Shown: positions 26,662 to 36,105, counted from the stretch's first letter. The stretch is 64,000 nucleotides of DNA from an uncultured Bariatricus sp. (GCA_934320645.1 CAKRFP010000011.1:1-64000); one strand, 5' to 3'. The notes: generated from the sequence alone by a model not told the origin. Program-made: numbers and translations.

Positions 26662-28116
26662 TTACGCTTTCCGTCTTCTCATCCAGATCACAAATCCAAT
26701 GATCAGAATTGCAAGCGGAATAATAAAGATCACAAGGATGCTGAATGCACCTGCATGCATTGGTGTATTTGTTTCCGTAGAAAGACTCTTCGCCTCGATC
26801 GCGACATTGCTCACATTATCAAAGTTCTCTGTAACCGAATTTACAAACAGCGTCAGGTTATCCAGCGTCGTCAGCTGATCTGTGATGTCTGAGCTGATCA
26901 TTGATGCAGAAGCAAGTACGGTAAGTCTTGCCGTCTTTGTTTCGGTTGAATCGGTCGAATCAGAATCATCTGTATCCTTACTGTCTGAATCTGAAGAATC
27001 CGCAGAAACCGTATTGGTAGAAACAGCTCCCAGAATATACTGTCCCTGAGTCTGGTCATCCTCCGTTACCGCATATCCGCTGCTTGATGTCTGCATAAAC
27101 GGAGTAACCGTCAGATTATCATTATCCGTATCTGTTTTCTCCATACCAAGTGAATTCAGCAGAAGTACCATCTGATTGCTGATGCCGCTTCCCAGGTCAC
27201 CACTCAGAGAAAGCTGTGGGAAGATTGCATAATAATTTCCCTGGTAACATCTCTGGGTATCTGCAATGTAACCGCTGACTTTTTTCAGCCCGTAATCAGA
27301 CATAATTCCGTCCAGATTTGGTGTATCTGCAGTCGTATCTCCAAGGATCAGATAAACCTTCCCACCATCGTTCAGATAATTTTCAATGATCGTTTTCTCA
27401 TCATCTGTAATGTCTGAAGTCGGCGCATAGAGGAACAGCAGGTCGCAGTCGTCCGGGATTTCCGGATTCATACTCAGGTTGATTTCTTCCGTCTCCAGAT
27501 TATTCTTGGTGAGCAGATCACTTACCGAGCTTGAAAATGTTGATTCTCCGTGACCACTGGTCCGGTAAATCTTGCTTGTTTCCTCACTGGTCACATAATT
27601 GATCGCACTGGTAAGCTGTCCTTCACCATCGAAAGAACTTTCACTGGCACTTCCGGTCGTATAATAAGAGTAATAATCCGACTGGATAATATCTGAAAAT
27701 GAAATCGTTGTAGACTTTCCGGTTGCATCACACGATACAACAATCACATTTCCATCGGTATTATATTTCTGAAGAACTGACGGATGCAGTACGCTGTCCA
27801 CCCATTCCACTTTTACTTTGCCGGAAAGCGCCGCATATTTTTTCACAAACGTCTTGATCCGAGTATCCACAGAATCCTGTTCTGCGATCACCTTCAGATC
27901 TACTTTTTTGTCCAGCTTCTTCAGCATTTTTGCAGATACACTGCTGATATCGTACAGATTGTTACTACTGATATCAATATTTCTTACATTTTCCGGAAGC
28001 TGTCCTGCCACCAGATTGATAACGATCGCGATCGCGATAACGATCACTGCAAGCCCTACGCTGTAAGTTCCGTTCCGGGATGACTTGCTGGTAAACATTT
28101 TTCTGATTTTTTCCAT
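26662..28116 (-). CDS. GldG-family ABC transport accessory protein
   Basis: 484-aa protein with one membrane segment at each end (GLAVIVIAIAIVINLVAGQ near the N-terminus; ILVIFIIPLAILIIGFVIW near the C-terminus) and an extracytoplasmic ABC_transp_aux-type domain (NIDISSNNLYDISSVS, TSEETSKIYRTSGHGES, DCDLLFLYAPTSDITDDEK). A Ser/Asp repeat linker (about residues 390-415) is low-complexity. Forms an operon with the ATPase, ABC-2 permease and DUF4340 protein; the complex is of unknown substrate. Confidence 0.82.
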   Translation of the reverse strand: MEKIRKMFTSKSSRNGTYSVGLAVIVIAIAIVINLVAGQLPENVRNIDISSNNLYDISSVSAKMLKKLDKKVDLKVIAEQDSVDTRIKTFVKKYAALSGKVKVEWVDSVLHPSVLQKYNTDGNVIVVSCDATGKSTTISFSDIIQSDYYSYYTTGSASESSFDGEGQLTSAINYVTSEETSKIYRTSGHGESTFSSSVSDLLTKNNLETEEINLSMNPEIPDDCDLLFLYAPTSDITDDEKTIIENYLNDGGKVYLILGDTTADTPNLDGIMSDYGLKKVSGYIADTQRCYQGNYYAIFPQLSLSGDLGSGISNQMVLLLNSLGMEKTDTDNDNLTVTPFMQTSSSGYAVTEDDQTQGQYILGAVSTNTVSADSSDSDSKDTDDSDSTDSTETKTARLTVLASASMISSDITDQLTTLDNLTLFVNSVTENFDNVSNVAIEAKSLSTETNTPMHAGAFSILVIFIIPLAILIIGFVIWMRRRKA

Positions 28117-28128
28117 GTCTTCTCCCTC

Positions 28129-28995
28129 CTAACTCCAACGTCTTTTCTGAATGGACTGCATGGTCAGGAAGATAAATACACCTGCCACAGTCAGATACAG
28201 GATCAGCCCGCTCACATCGAAAAGCTTGTTATACGCTACGTTATCAAATATATCTGCAAGATACAGCTTCTTCATGATGTTGACCAGAATATTTTCAAAT
28301 AATGAAGATTTTACAAAGCTTACGATCACAACCGCAACAACTCCGATCGCTTCAATAATTCCTGCTATCATCCAGTTTCCCGTCATCCGGTAGATGATCA
28401 GTGCTGCAATGGTAACGAGTACCACAATGCCGATCATGCCGCTTGTAGCTGATGTCGGGAGGAAATTGATCAGTCCTCCCCAGAGATAGATCAAAAGCAG
28501 AACGCCAAAGGTTGTTACTGCCGCAATGATCTGGCTTTCTGTGAGTGACGAAAGAAACATTCCGATTGCCAGATACACGCATCCGAGCAGGAAGAACATC
28601 AGGATCGACAGATAATCCACCTTCAGATACGCCGTTCCAAAACTCTTGATGATAATTGGGAAAATGCAGAAGATCAGGCACGGTACCGCAAATACTGTCA
28701 CCATTGCAAGGTATTTTCCCATCACGATATCAAATAATTTCACCGGTGCGGCAAGCAGGAGCTGGTCGGTCTTGTTCTTCCGTTCCTCTGCAAATGAACG
28801 CATGGTGAGCATCGGGATAATGATGATCAGCACGTAGTTGATATTCATCAGAACGTATGAAAAATACGGATATCCCGAATTTAAGTTGTACGCCATAAAA
28901 TAGATTCCCGTGAAGACCACAAGGAATGCGATCAGGACATAGCCTGTCATTGATTGAAAATAGGATTTTAATTCTCGCTTATAAATTGCTGTCAT
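28129..28995 (-). CDS. ABC-2 type permease (GldF-like)
   Basis: 288-aa six-segment membrane protein from the ATG at 28995, with AAGGAGG upstream. Starts MTAIYKRELKSYFQSMTGYVL and has NYVLIIIIPMLTMRSFAEERKNKTDQLLLAAP, the classic ABC-2/GldF region (quoted in parts: PMLTMRSFAEERK, TDQLLLAAPV). It overlaps the end of the ATPase gene by 17 nt. Confidence 0.85.
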   Translation of the reverse strand: MTAIYKRELKSYFQSMTGYVLIAFLVVFTGIYFMAYNLNSGYPYFSYVLMNINYVLIIIIPMLTMRSFAEERKNKTDQLLLAAPVKLFDIVMGKYLAMVTVFAVPCLIFCIFPIIIKSFGTAYLKVDYLSILMFFLLGCVYLAIGMFLSSLTESQIIAAVTTFGVLLLIYLWGGLINFLPTSATSGMIGIVVLVTIAALIIYRMTGNWMIAGIIEAIGVVAVVIVSFVKSSLFENILVNIMKKLYLADIFDNVAYNKLFDVSGLILYLTVAGVFIFLTMQSIQKRRWS

Positions 28996-30133
28996 TTTCG
29001 AGATCCTCCTTTTCATCCTCACTTGTCGGAACGGCATTTTCTTCCGGCTCTTCATCCGCCGCAAACCATTCGCTTTCCTCCTGCATTTCTGCCATAGTCA
29101 GCTCATTTTCTTCTGCTTCTTCCTCCGGATTCCTCTTATGCCGCTTTGCCATCCAGCCTTTCTTTTCGCCGTCCTTCATCGCTTTGGATGCGGCTGGCGT
29201 ACTTCCCTGAGTCAGCTCCAGGAAGACATCCTCCAGCGTCGTGCGGCTGTGATACAACATAAGTAACGGGCAGCCCGCCTGTGCAAATGCCATAAATACT
29301 GCTTCCCTGATATCTTTTCCATCCTTCGGGAACAGACTCGCCTTTACCGTTCCTTCTTCTTTTCCGTGTTCCACAGATGCCTTCTGAACATTGCCGATTG
29401 TGCCGATGACTTTCCGTACCGTCTCTTCATTTCCCTTTGCCAGAATTTCCACCGTCTGCTGATTCGTCAGAAGCTTTTCCAGATTCTCCGGTGTATCACT
29501 TGCCACCAGTTTCCCTTTGGAAATGATCATAATATAATCACAGACTTCCTGGATCTCTGCCAGAATGTGCGAGCTCAGGATCACGGTATGCTCTTTTGCC
29601 AGCTCGCGGATCAGTTCACGGATCTCAATGATCTGCTTCGGATCCAGTCCGACCGTCGGTTCATCCAGAATGATGATCTCCGGGAATCCAAGGATCGCCT
29701 GCGCAAGTCCGACTCTCTGCTTATAACCTTTGGACAGGTTCTTGATCAGCCGGTCCTGCACATCCATGATCTTCACCATCAGCATAACCTTCTCGATCTG
29801 CTCTTCCCGTTCCTTTTTCGGAATCTTCTTCAGCTCCGCCACAAACCGCAGATATTCATTCACTTTCATATCTGTATAAAGCGGCGGCATCTCCGGCAGA
29901 TAGCCGATACATTTCTTCGCCGCCTCCGGTTCCTCCAGTATATTGTGCCCATTGATCAGCACTTCGCCCTCTGTGGCGCCAAGATAACCGGTCATAATGT
30001 TCATGGTCGTGGATTTTCCGGCACCGTTTGGTCCCAGAAATCCATAGATTTGTCCGGTATCTACAGTAAAATTCAAATGATCTACAGCCAGATGTGAGCC
30101 GTATTTCTTTACAAGATTTTTTACCTCAATCAA
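28979..30133 (-). CDS. ABC transporter ATP-binding protein (GldA-like) with acidic tail
   Basis: 384-aa ATPase. Walker A GPNGAGKST, Q-loop YLPEMPPLYTDMKV, signature LSKGYKQRVGLAQAIL, Walker B IIILDEPTVGLDPKQI and H-loop ILSSHILAEI. After the ATPase and its GldA-type C-terminal region (to about residue 310) there is a 70-residue low-complexity, Glu-rich tail unusual for such ATPases. The start is TTG at 30133 with AGGAGG 7 nt upstream. First gene of the four-gene operon. Confidence 0.85.
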   Translation of the reverse strand: MIEVKNLVKKYGSHLAVDHLNFTVDTGQIYGFLGPNGAGKSTTMNIMTGYLGATEGEVLINGHNILEEPEAAKKCIGYLPEMPPLYTDMKVNEYLRFVAELKKIPKKEREEQIEKVMLMVKIMDVQDRLIKNLSKGYKQRVGLAQAILGFPEIIILDEPTVGLDPKQIIEIRELIRELAKEHTVILSSHILAEIQEVCDYIMIISKGKLVASDTPENLEKLLTNQQTVEILAKGNEETVRKVIGTIGNVQKASVEHGKEEGTVKASLFPKDGKDIREAVFMAFAQAGCPLLMLYHSRTTLEDVFLELTQGSTPAASKAMKDGEKKGWMAKRHKRNPEEEAEENELTMAEMQEESEWFAADEEPEENAVPTSEDEKEDLENDSNL

Positions 30134-30361
30134 TGTTGTTCCTCCTGACTACAAAATTTCATGCTTTTCAATTATAAGGATGATTTGTGAAACTTCTGGG
30201 GGCAATCTGTGTTCATTCTGTGTTTTTTCTGTGAAACTGTGAACTGCGAAAGTGTCTTTTCTGAGTTGAATCTGTATTGGATGTTTCTTTTGAAATGAAA
30301 TTCTTTTTTCTTTCGTTGGTTAGTGATTTTTACTCTCCGGATCATAGCCTAAAATAATAGA
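30134..30361. other. Gene-free region upstream of the Gld-like operon
   Basis: AT-rich leader of the Gld-like ATPase. A TATAAT-like -10 (minus strand) near 30174 is the only promoter element; several ACAGA/ACACAGA repeats lie at 30210-30240. No gene or structured RNA recognised. Confidence 0.4.
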
Positions 30362-30405
30362 AATACCGATATTTGGACTTTTCTTTCCACATATCGGTAT
30401 TTTAT
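30362..30405. terminator. Terminator downstream of the 30.5-31.6 kb gene
   Basis: ATACCGATAT and ATATCGGTAT form a 10-bp stem with T-rich flanks on both strands, 130 nt after the stop at 30536. Confidence 0.65.
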
Positions 30406-30535
30406 TGGTTGAAAAAATATTCTTTAATCTTTATTTTTGACGTCACTTTTTACGCCTGAAAAATCGCCCTAAAATTCACTTAATGAATTTTGCCTGACTT
30501 GTTAATTAGCTCAACAGGTACCACACTCTCTCAGA

Positions 30536-31561
30536 TCAGGCAAGAAATTCTTCCAGTATTTCCCGGATCCTCGCCTCTTTAGTCGGCTCCAGCCTGTCCC
30601 CGGCATCTTCCTGCCGAAATCTGGAACCAGCTTCATCTTCCGACTGCACTTTTGCCTGCTGTCTCTGCATCTCATCTGACCGGTTCGCATTTGCCTGTCC
30701 CACTTTCGCTGTTGCCTGCACAGCCTGCTGCTGCACCTTCACATCTGCCTGTACTTCATCCGCTACCTGACTGTGCGTGTTATGATGTCTTCCCATAAAC
30801 TTTTTACGTTTTTCCATCGGAGAAACCTCGGAATCTTCTGCATATCTTTCCTTGTCTATCTCTTCTGTGTACCTCTTCTCTTTCACAGAAACAGCATTTA
30901 CCGTAGCTGCACTTGCAGGCACAGTTTCTTCCGAAATTGCCCTTTGCGCCTGACCAGAATAAGCAGCTTCATTTTCCTCTACACCGCTTCTCTCTGAAAC
31001 CTCATCTGCCCTTTGCACAGTAACTTGGATTTCCTTCTGGTTCGCTTTCGCATAACGATGTGCATATGTATTTTCCAGAAAATCTACCATATAGGTTTTC
31101 GCTGCTTCCAACTGATAAGCATCATCTGCCAGCATCCGAAGTATGAAAAGCGCCACGGCTCCTGCTCCTCCTAAAACTGCATATCTGTAAAGTCCCTGTT
31201 CCCTCTCCCCCGCTGCATAAGCAAGCGCTGTTCCTGCGGCTCCAAAAATAAGGCAAAGCCAGATGCTCCCCTTTGCCCACTGTCTCCAGGTGTGCAGCCG
31301 CACGCCAAGCACCCGGTATTCATACAAATATTTTTCTACAAATGCGCCAACATTCTGTACTTTATCACTCACCATACACCCATGCTCAAATTTCGCCCTT
31401 ACAAGCCGCATCAGCGGATGATTGCTTTTACTCATGTTACTTGCTGCTCTTACCAGCCTTTTCAGTGAAATCCCGGTAATCAGTCTCGCAATCGCGCCGA
31501 TCCCGATCATCACTCCCGTCAGAAAAAATACCGTTTCTCTTACCACGAACATTTCCAACAT
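30536..31561 (-). CDS. Hypothetical membrane protein with charged Gln/Glu-rich tail
   Basis: 341 aa from the ATG at 31561 (GGAGG 9 nt upstream). Not recognised. Two membrane regions: VFFLTGVMIGIGAIARLITG near the N-terminus and an adjacent pair about residues 105-155 (IWLCLIFGAAGTALAYAAG, YAVLGGAGAVALFILRM). The last 170 residues are hydrophilic, with Gln/Ala/Glu-rich low complexity and a short C-terminal helix ending in REILEEFLA, so probably a cytoplasmic tail. A divergent or upstream partner is not obvious. Function unknown. Confidence 0.6.
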   Translation of the reverse strand: MLEMFVVRETVFFLTGVMIGIGAIARLITGISLKRLVRAASNMSKSNHPLMRLVRAKFEHGCMVSDKVQNVGAFVEKYLYEYRVLGVRLHTWRQWAKGSIWLCLIFGAAGTALAYAAGEREQGLYRYAVLGGAGAVALFILRMLADDAYQLEAAKTYMVDFLENTYAHRYAKANQKEIQVTVQRADEVSERSGVEENEAAYSGQAQRAISEETVPASAATVNAVSVKEKRYTEEIDKERYAEDSEVSPMEKRKKFMGRHHNTHSQVADEVQADVKVQQQAVQATAKVGQANANRSDEMQRQQAKVQSEDEAGSRFRQEDAGDRLEPTKEARIREILEEFLA

Positions 31562-31699
31562 AAAAAGAATCCTCCTTCTTAGATTTACCGTCATTATACC
31601 GTAAACCTCCGAATTTGGATTCCCTAATCGTTCGCCACATTCCGACATCTCCGCCGGAAAATGGCACTGTTTTTCTGTTTTACTTTATCGCTTTACGCA

Positions 31700-32392
31700 T
31701 TACATTCTCTCCACAAGACCTTTGACAAGCCCTACATAATGGGTGATTGCCATCTTCACGAACTCCGGATAATCCATCGTTGCACTGTTGTCGGCTTTGT
31801 CCGAAATTGCACGAATAATGACATACGAAACTTTATTCAGATATGCGGTCTGTGCCATTGCAGCACCTTCCATCTCCGCACACTTTCCATCAAATGTATT
31901 TACCAGATATTCTTTCTTCTCCTTGCCAGAAATGAACTGATCCCCACTAAGTACTCTTCCGGTAAATGTCTGAATGTCCGGGTTTACTTCTTTGTTTACT
32001 TCCACTGCCAGCTTCACCAGCTTCTCATCTGCCGGGAACGAAAATGTATCCATTCTCGGAATCTGTCCCACCGGATCACCAAACACACTTGCATCCATAT
32101 CATGCTGAACTGCATCTGTAGAGATCACGATATCCCCAATGTTGATATCTGCATCCAGAGATCCTGCCACGCCTGTGTTGATCAGTGTATCAGCGCCAAA
32201 GCAGTCAATCAGAATCTGCGCACAGATTCCCATGTTGACCTTACCGATACCACTTCGTACCACTACGACTTCCTTGCCGCTCATGATTCCCTTTACAAAA
32301 ATCATTCCGGCACGTTCCATCGTGTCCTGAATCTCCATCGATTCCTTTAAGATTGCAACCTCTTCATCCATTGCTCCGATAATTCCTATCAT
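31700..32392 (-). CDS. mtnN: 5-prime-methylthioadenosine/S-adenosylhomocysteine nucleosidase
   Basis: 230-aa nucleosidase of the methionine salvage / SAH detoxification pathway. MIGIIGAMDEEVAIL start, VVVRSGIGKVNMGICAQILID, LINTGVAGSLDADINIGDIVIS, VLSGDQFIS, CAEMEGAAMAQ (catalytic Glu region) and the catalytic Asp in IIRAISDKAD. GGAGG 8 nt before the ATG. Usual length for the family. Confidence 0.93.
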   Translation of the reverse strand: MIGIIGAMDEEVAILKESMEIQDTMERAGMIFVKGIMSGKEVVVVRSGIGKVNMGICAQILIDCFGADTLINTGVAGSLDADINIGDIVISTDAVQHDMDASVFGDPVGQIPRMDTFSFPADEKLVKLAVEVNKEVNPDIQTFTGRVLSGDQFISGKEKKEYLVNTFDGKCAEMEGAAMAQTAYLNKVSYVIIRAISDKADNSATMDYPEFVKMAITHYVGLVKGLVERM

Positions 32393-32582
32393 TTGAAAAT
32401 CCTCCGTTTTTTCTACATATTGTTTTCATCTATATCCATAGATTTTCCTTCAAAATTCCAATAATTATTATATCAGATTTCTTATAATATGCACTAGCAT
32501 TTTCTTATAAGACTGTGTTATAATCATTGAGGCAATTTAATAAGACACAATGATAAAATAAATATAAAGGAGGATTATACTC

Positions 32583-32834
32583 ATGGAATTTACACCACAG
32601 GGCGTCTGTTCTAAAAACATTCATTTAGAAGTAGATGAGGCTGGACGTATTCATAATGTTGAGTTTACAGGGGGATGTAACGGTAACTTACAGGGTATCG
32701 GCCGTCTTGTAGAAGGAATGGATATTCACGAAGCAATCTCACGTATCGAAGGCATCAAATGCGGATACAAAGCAACATCCTGCCCGGATCAGCTTGCACT
32801 CGCATTAAAAGAATATTTAAAAAATAACCAGTAA
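32583..32834 (+). CDS. TSCPD domain protein (TIGR03905 type)
   Basis: 83-aa protein: TPQGVCSKNIHLEVDEAGRI (quoted to 20), VEFTGGCNGNLQGIGRLVEGM and CGYKATSCPDQLALALKEYL, including the TSCPD motif that resembles the C-terminal Zn-like Cys segment of class II ribonucleotide reductases. Common as a stand-alone gene in Clostridia; function unknown. AAAGGAGG precedes the ATG; a strong terminator follows. Confidence 0.85.
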   Translation: MEFTPQGVCSKNIHLEVDEAGRIHNVEFTGGCNGNLQGIGRLVEGMDIHEAISRIEGIKCGYKATSCPDQLALALKEYLKNNQ

Positions 32835-32867
32835 TCAACTATGTTGATCGCACAATTTTGCGTTTAC

Positions 32868-32906
32868 TAAAGCAGGTCGGGAATTTCCCGGCCTGCTTTG
32901 TTTTTG
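32868..32906 (+). terminator. Terminator of the TSCPD gene
   Basis: AAGCAGG-CGGGAA and TTCCCG-CCTGCTT pair tightly with a T-rich tail (TTTGTTTTTG). Confidence 0.85.
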
Positions 32907-33292
32907 TTCCGATTAAATTTCGTTTCAATCTAACTCTGCTCAGGCTTCTTGCCTGTTCTAATCTTCAATACTCACATACTTCGCGACCGGGGTGTATTAT
33001 TTGGTCATATGCTTTTTATCACATCAGAAAATCTGTTGCTGGTCTATACAGTCCCGGTCGTTCCTTACCGGTCTGCAAGACCTGGGATGTTGATCTTTCT
33101 CAACCTGCGATCCGCATGCAGATCTTAAAAGATATCTCTCCATCTCCCTCCTCATATTGTCCCTCTTGCTTACCTGTACTAATATCCACACCGATTAGAT
33201 AATCAAACGAATATTTTTTACAAAATATTTTGGATGGGTGGTGTGGAATTTGTTAGTGTTAGTAAAATTAAGAGATTGTTGGTTTGTGTTGG
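32907..33292. other. Gene-free region, possible decayed sequence
   Basis: No frame here has a ribosome site, a recognisable domain or coding-like composition. The longest plus-strand frame (32858-33202) begins inside the terminator. On the minus strand short frames are broken by stops. It may be an old remnant; nothing identifies its origin. Confidence 0.4.
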
Positions 33293-33763
33293 TTAGATGT
33301 AAATGCCATTGGTGTAAGAATCACTTACATCTGAATTAGCATAATGAGTGCAGCACACTCGATAATAGTAACCCGTTGGCACAGACAATGTCTTACTTGA
33401 ACTTACATAACTAGAGTTATAGTTTGTTGTAGTCCATGAAGTGTAAGAGTTCCAATTTCCATTTACATATCTCTGAACTTTCACTACAACGGTAATTTTA
33501 GATACTGATTTCTGCCCTACTGTATTACCACCTGCTGCAATCATACCAGTCCCAGCTCTTGTAATATTAGAAGAACCACTTTTCAAATAAATTCCTCTAG
33601 TCATTGATCCTACAGTTGCCTCTGACGACTCATCATGTGTAAGATAAGACCCATCCACACATTCCATCTCATCTGCTGCTTTAGCTTCATTTTTAACTCC
33701 ACTAAACAACGCACAAACCATCATCAATGCCATTACAAATGAAAAAATTTTTCTTTTTGTCAC
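33293..33763 (-). CDS. Small secreted protein (possibly DUF6147-like)
   Basis: 156 aa. Sec signal peptide MTKRKIFSFVMALMMVCALF with an AKA-A cleavage site near residue 29, so released to the outside. The mature part is Ser/Thr/Asn/Tyr-rich with beta-type repeats (VKVQRYVNGNWNSYTSWTTT, GYYYRVCCTHY). This resembles short secreted Lachnospiraceae families such as DUF6147, but I am not certain. Sits in an AT-rich patch next to the anti-sigma-like gene (58 nt apart), suggesting it could be a target or co-transcribed partner of that system. Confidence 0.65.
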   Translation of the reverse strand: MTKRKIFSFVMALMMVCALFSGVKNEAKAADEMECVDGSYLTHDESSEATVGSMTRGIYLKSGSSNITRAGTGMIAAGGNTVGQKSVSKITVVVKVQRYVNGNWNSYTSWTTTNYNSSYVSSSKTLSVPTGYYYRVCCTHYANSDVSDSYTNGIYI

Positions 33764-33821
33764 GTTTCGCCTCCTCTCTACACTATATTAACAATCAACA
33801 GAGAAAAAACTAACGCCATTT

Positions 33822-34811
33822 TTAAAAGAAATATAAATTATTTAAAATTTCTTCAAAACTGTTTTCATCAATTGTACTATTTATTGTATAAAATGTATCT
33901 TTGTATAAAAATTGTGCCACATTTTCTTTTGTTCCATCTGATAGCTCATACTGCACTACATCTATAACATTTCCCTCAACATCAATCTGTGCTTCTTTTA
34001 TCTTCTTGTCTTCTACATCATATCCATAAGATTTATTTTCACATTGAATTTCCATCTGATATTGAAGAACTATTCCACCATTCTCATAAATTAAGCATAC
34101 CCTCTTTAACGAAGTATCTATATCTTTTACTTGCAAATGTAAATCCGACGGCATATTATCAAGTCTTACTACATCAACACCTATTTCTTCTTTTATTTCA
34201 TCATATACCTTAGATTCATCATAATCATCAACCTTATTCTTATCCCCGTCCTCTCTCTCCGTATCTACCTGTGTCATTTTCCTGTCACCAATATTCTGCG
34301 TCCACAGCTTTCCAAAGAACGGCGTCCCACCAATACTCACCATACTCCACATCATAGCAAGCGCCGCAACAATCGCCACGATTCCATATACTTTCCAGTG
34401 CCGTTTTCTCCTGACTTTCCTCTTTCCAGCGCTCTTTTCAGTATCTTTTTCTTTGTCATCTCCATTGCCGCCTTCTTCACGTTTTACACGATCAATCGGC
34501 ACGACATTATCTATATTGCTATTACTTTCAGCATTTTCTTCAAAACTGTCATCTTTATCATCCTCGCCACGAAGTGCCTGAATCTCACGACCAAGGCGGA
34601 TTGCTTCCTTATCAGTATCTGACAGTTTTTCATATGCTTCTTGCTGTTCTTCATATTCTTGGATTTTACTCCACATCTTTTCATCCAGGTCTTCTGGAAA
34701 GGAAACGTCCTGCAGTGATTCATCCGAGTCCATTTCTTCCATGATTTCCCCGGCTTCTTTTTCCAGTTCAGCTTTTAAAAGCTTTTCCAGATTATCTTCA
34801 TGTTTTCCCAT
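33822..34811 (-). CDS. Anti-sigma-factor-like transmembrane protein
   Basis: 329 aa from the ATG at 34811 (GAGG 6 nt upstream). Acidic cytoplasmic N-terminus with MGKHEDNLEKLLKAELEK and YEKLSDTDKEAIRLGREIQ, a basic stretch KRKVRRKRHWK, one membrane segment (VYGIVAIVAALAMMWSMVSI near residue 150) and an extracytoplasmic C-terminal domain resembling the sensor part of Lachnospiraceae anti-sigma proteins. The only sigma factor nearby is at 36.1-36.7 kb, separated by murG on the other strand. Assignment is by architecture and context. Confidence 0.6.
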   Translation of the reverse strand: MGKHEDNLEKLLKAELEKEAGEIMEEMDSDESLQDVSFPEDLDEKMWSKIQEYEEQQEAYEKLSDTDKEAIRLGREIQALRGEDDKDDSFEENAESNSNIDNVVPIDRVKREEGGNGDDKEKDTEKSAGKRKVRRKRHWKVYGIVAIVAALAMMWSMVSIGGTPFFGKLWTQNIGDRKMTQVDTEREDGDKNKVDDYDESKVYDEIKEEIGVDVVRLDNMPSDLHLQVKDIDTSLKRVCLIYENGGIVLQYQMEIQCENKSYGYDVEDKKIKEAQIDVEGNVIDVVQYELSDGTKENVAQFLYKDTFYTINSTIDENSFEEILNNLYFF

Positions 34812-34850
34812 TTTTAACCTCATTCTTTTTGGATTTCTTTTTCCTTTAAC

Positions 34851-34879
34851 TTGACCTTTTTCTTTCACCTGTTTAATAT
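34851..34879 (+). promoter_or_regulatory. Promoter of murG
   Basis: TTGACC (34851-34856), 17 nt, TAATAT (34874-34879); about 75 nt before the ATG and immediately upstream of the divergent anti-sigma-like gene. Confidence 0.5.
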
Positions 34880-34955
34880 TATGATATCAGGGCAGTCTGT
34901 CTGCCTGTATCAACTGCGAATCTTAATTCGCACCATCAATGGGAGGATTTTTATT

Positions 34956-36023
34956 ATGAAACGCATTATTCTGACCGGCGGAGGTACTGCCGGACATGTT
35001 ACACCTAATATTGCTCTGCTTCCCCGACTTCGGGAACTGCAGTATGACATACATTACATCGGTTCTTACAACGGTATGGAAAAACAGCTGGTTGAACAGC
35101 AGGGTGTTCCATATCATGGTATTTCTTCCGGTAAGCTCCGCAGATATTTCAGTCTTCAGAACTTTACGGATCCATTCCGTGTTCTGAAAGGCTTTGGCGA
35201 AGCAAACCGCATTATTAAGCAGTTAAAACCAGATGTAATTTTCTCTAAAGGCGGATTTGTAAGTGTTCCTGTTGTTATCGCAGGAAAGAAGAATCATGTT
35301 CCCGTTATCATTCATGAATCTGATATGACACCGGGACTGGCAAATAAACTTTCCATTCCTTCTGCCGCAAAAGTATGCTGTAACTTCCCAGAGACATTAA
35401 GCTCTCTTCCTCAGGATAAAGCTGTTCTTACCGGATCTCCGATCCGTCAGGAACTCTTTACCGGAAATAAGGAAAAAGCCCGCACTTTCTGTGGCTTCAA
35501 AGAAGTGAAACCTGTGATCCTGATCGTTGGCGGAAGCCTTGGTGCTGTCGCAGTCAACAATGCTGTACGCAAGATTCTTCCTGAACTCTTAAAAGACTTC
35601 CAGGTTGTTCACCTCTGCGGCAAAGGCAAGCTTGATGAAAAGCTCACCGGTCTGGACGGCTATGTTCAGTTTGAATACATTCAGGATGAACTGAAGGATC
35701 TCTTTGCCCTTGCAGATGTTGTAATCTCAAGAGCCGGAGCCAATGCTATCTGTGAATTACTTGCGCTTCGCAAGCCAAATCTTCTGATCCCGCTTTCAGC
35801 TAATGCAAGCCGTGGTGATCAGATCTTGAATGCCCGTTCTTTCGAACGCCAGGGCTTCAGCATGGTTATGGAAGAAGAGGAGCTCACAGACGAGAAGCTT
35901 CTTGCAGCCGTTCACAAGCTCTACGATTCCAGAGAAGACTTCATAACTGCAATGAACCAGTCTTCTCAACAGGATCCGATCAAGACGATCATTGGTCTGA
36001 TCGAAGATGCGGCCTCCAGATAA
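34956..36023 (+). CDS. murG: MurG: UDP-GlcNAc transferase for lipid II
   Basis: 355-aa glycosyltransferase of peptidoglycan synthesis at the inner face of the membrane. First Gly loop LTGGGTAGHVTPNIALLP, second domain ILIVGGSLGAVAVNNAV, acceptor/donor segments ISRAGANAICELLALRKPNLLIPL (quoted: ISRAGANAICELLALRKP). The frame is open from 34851 but GGGAGG lies 9 nt before the ATG at 34956. It stands alone, outside any division/cell-wall cluster, between the sigma and anti-sigma-like genes. Confidence 0.92.
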   Translation: MKRIILTGGGTAGHVTPNIALLPRLRELQYDIHYIGSYNGMEKQLVEQQGVPYHGISSGKLRRYFSLQNFTDPFRVLKGFGEANRIIKQLKPDVIFSKGGFVSVPVVIAGKKNHVPVIIHESDMTPGLANKLSIPSAAKVCCNFPETLSSLPQDKAVLTGSPIRQELFTGNKEKARTFCGFKEVKPVILIVGGSLGAVAVNNAVRKILPELLKDFQVVHLCGKGKLDEKLTGLDGYVQFEYIQDELKDLFALADVVISRAGANAICELLALRKPNLLIPLSANASRGDQILNARSFERQGFSMVMEEEELTDEKLLAAVHKLYDSREDFITAMNQSSQQDPIKTIIGLIEDAASR

Positions 36024-36056
36024 GCTCTTATTCCTCTTAACAACAGATTATATAAA

Positions 36057-36088
36057 AACAGGTGCCGTAACGACACCTGTTTTTCTTA
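36057..36088. terminator. Bidirectional terminator between murG and sigma gene
   Basis: AAACAGGTG-CGT and ACG-CACCTGTTT form the stem; T-run on both strands. Serves convergent murG and the sigma factor gene. Confidence 0.85.
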
Positions 36089-36105
36089 CTTATCCATCGG
36101 TCCTA

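Noticed and set aside
30480..30535. tRNA-like sequence near 30.5 kb
   Set aside because: No TTCRA arm, acceptor stem or CCA; only fortuitous pairing.
32858..33202. 114-codon plus-strand frame after the TSCPD gene
   Set aside because: It begins within the terminator stem, has no ribosome site, and the translation is Pro/Ser/Arg-rich without domain features.
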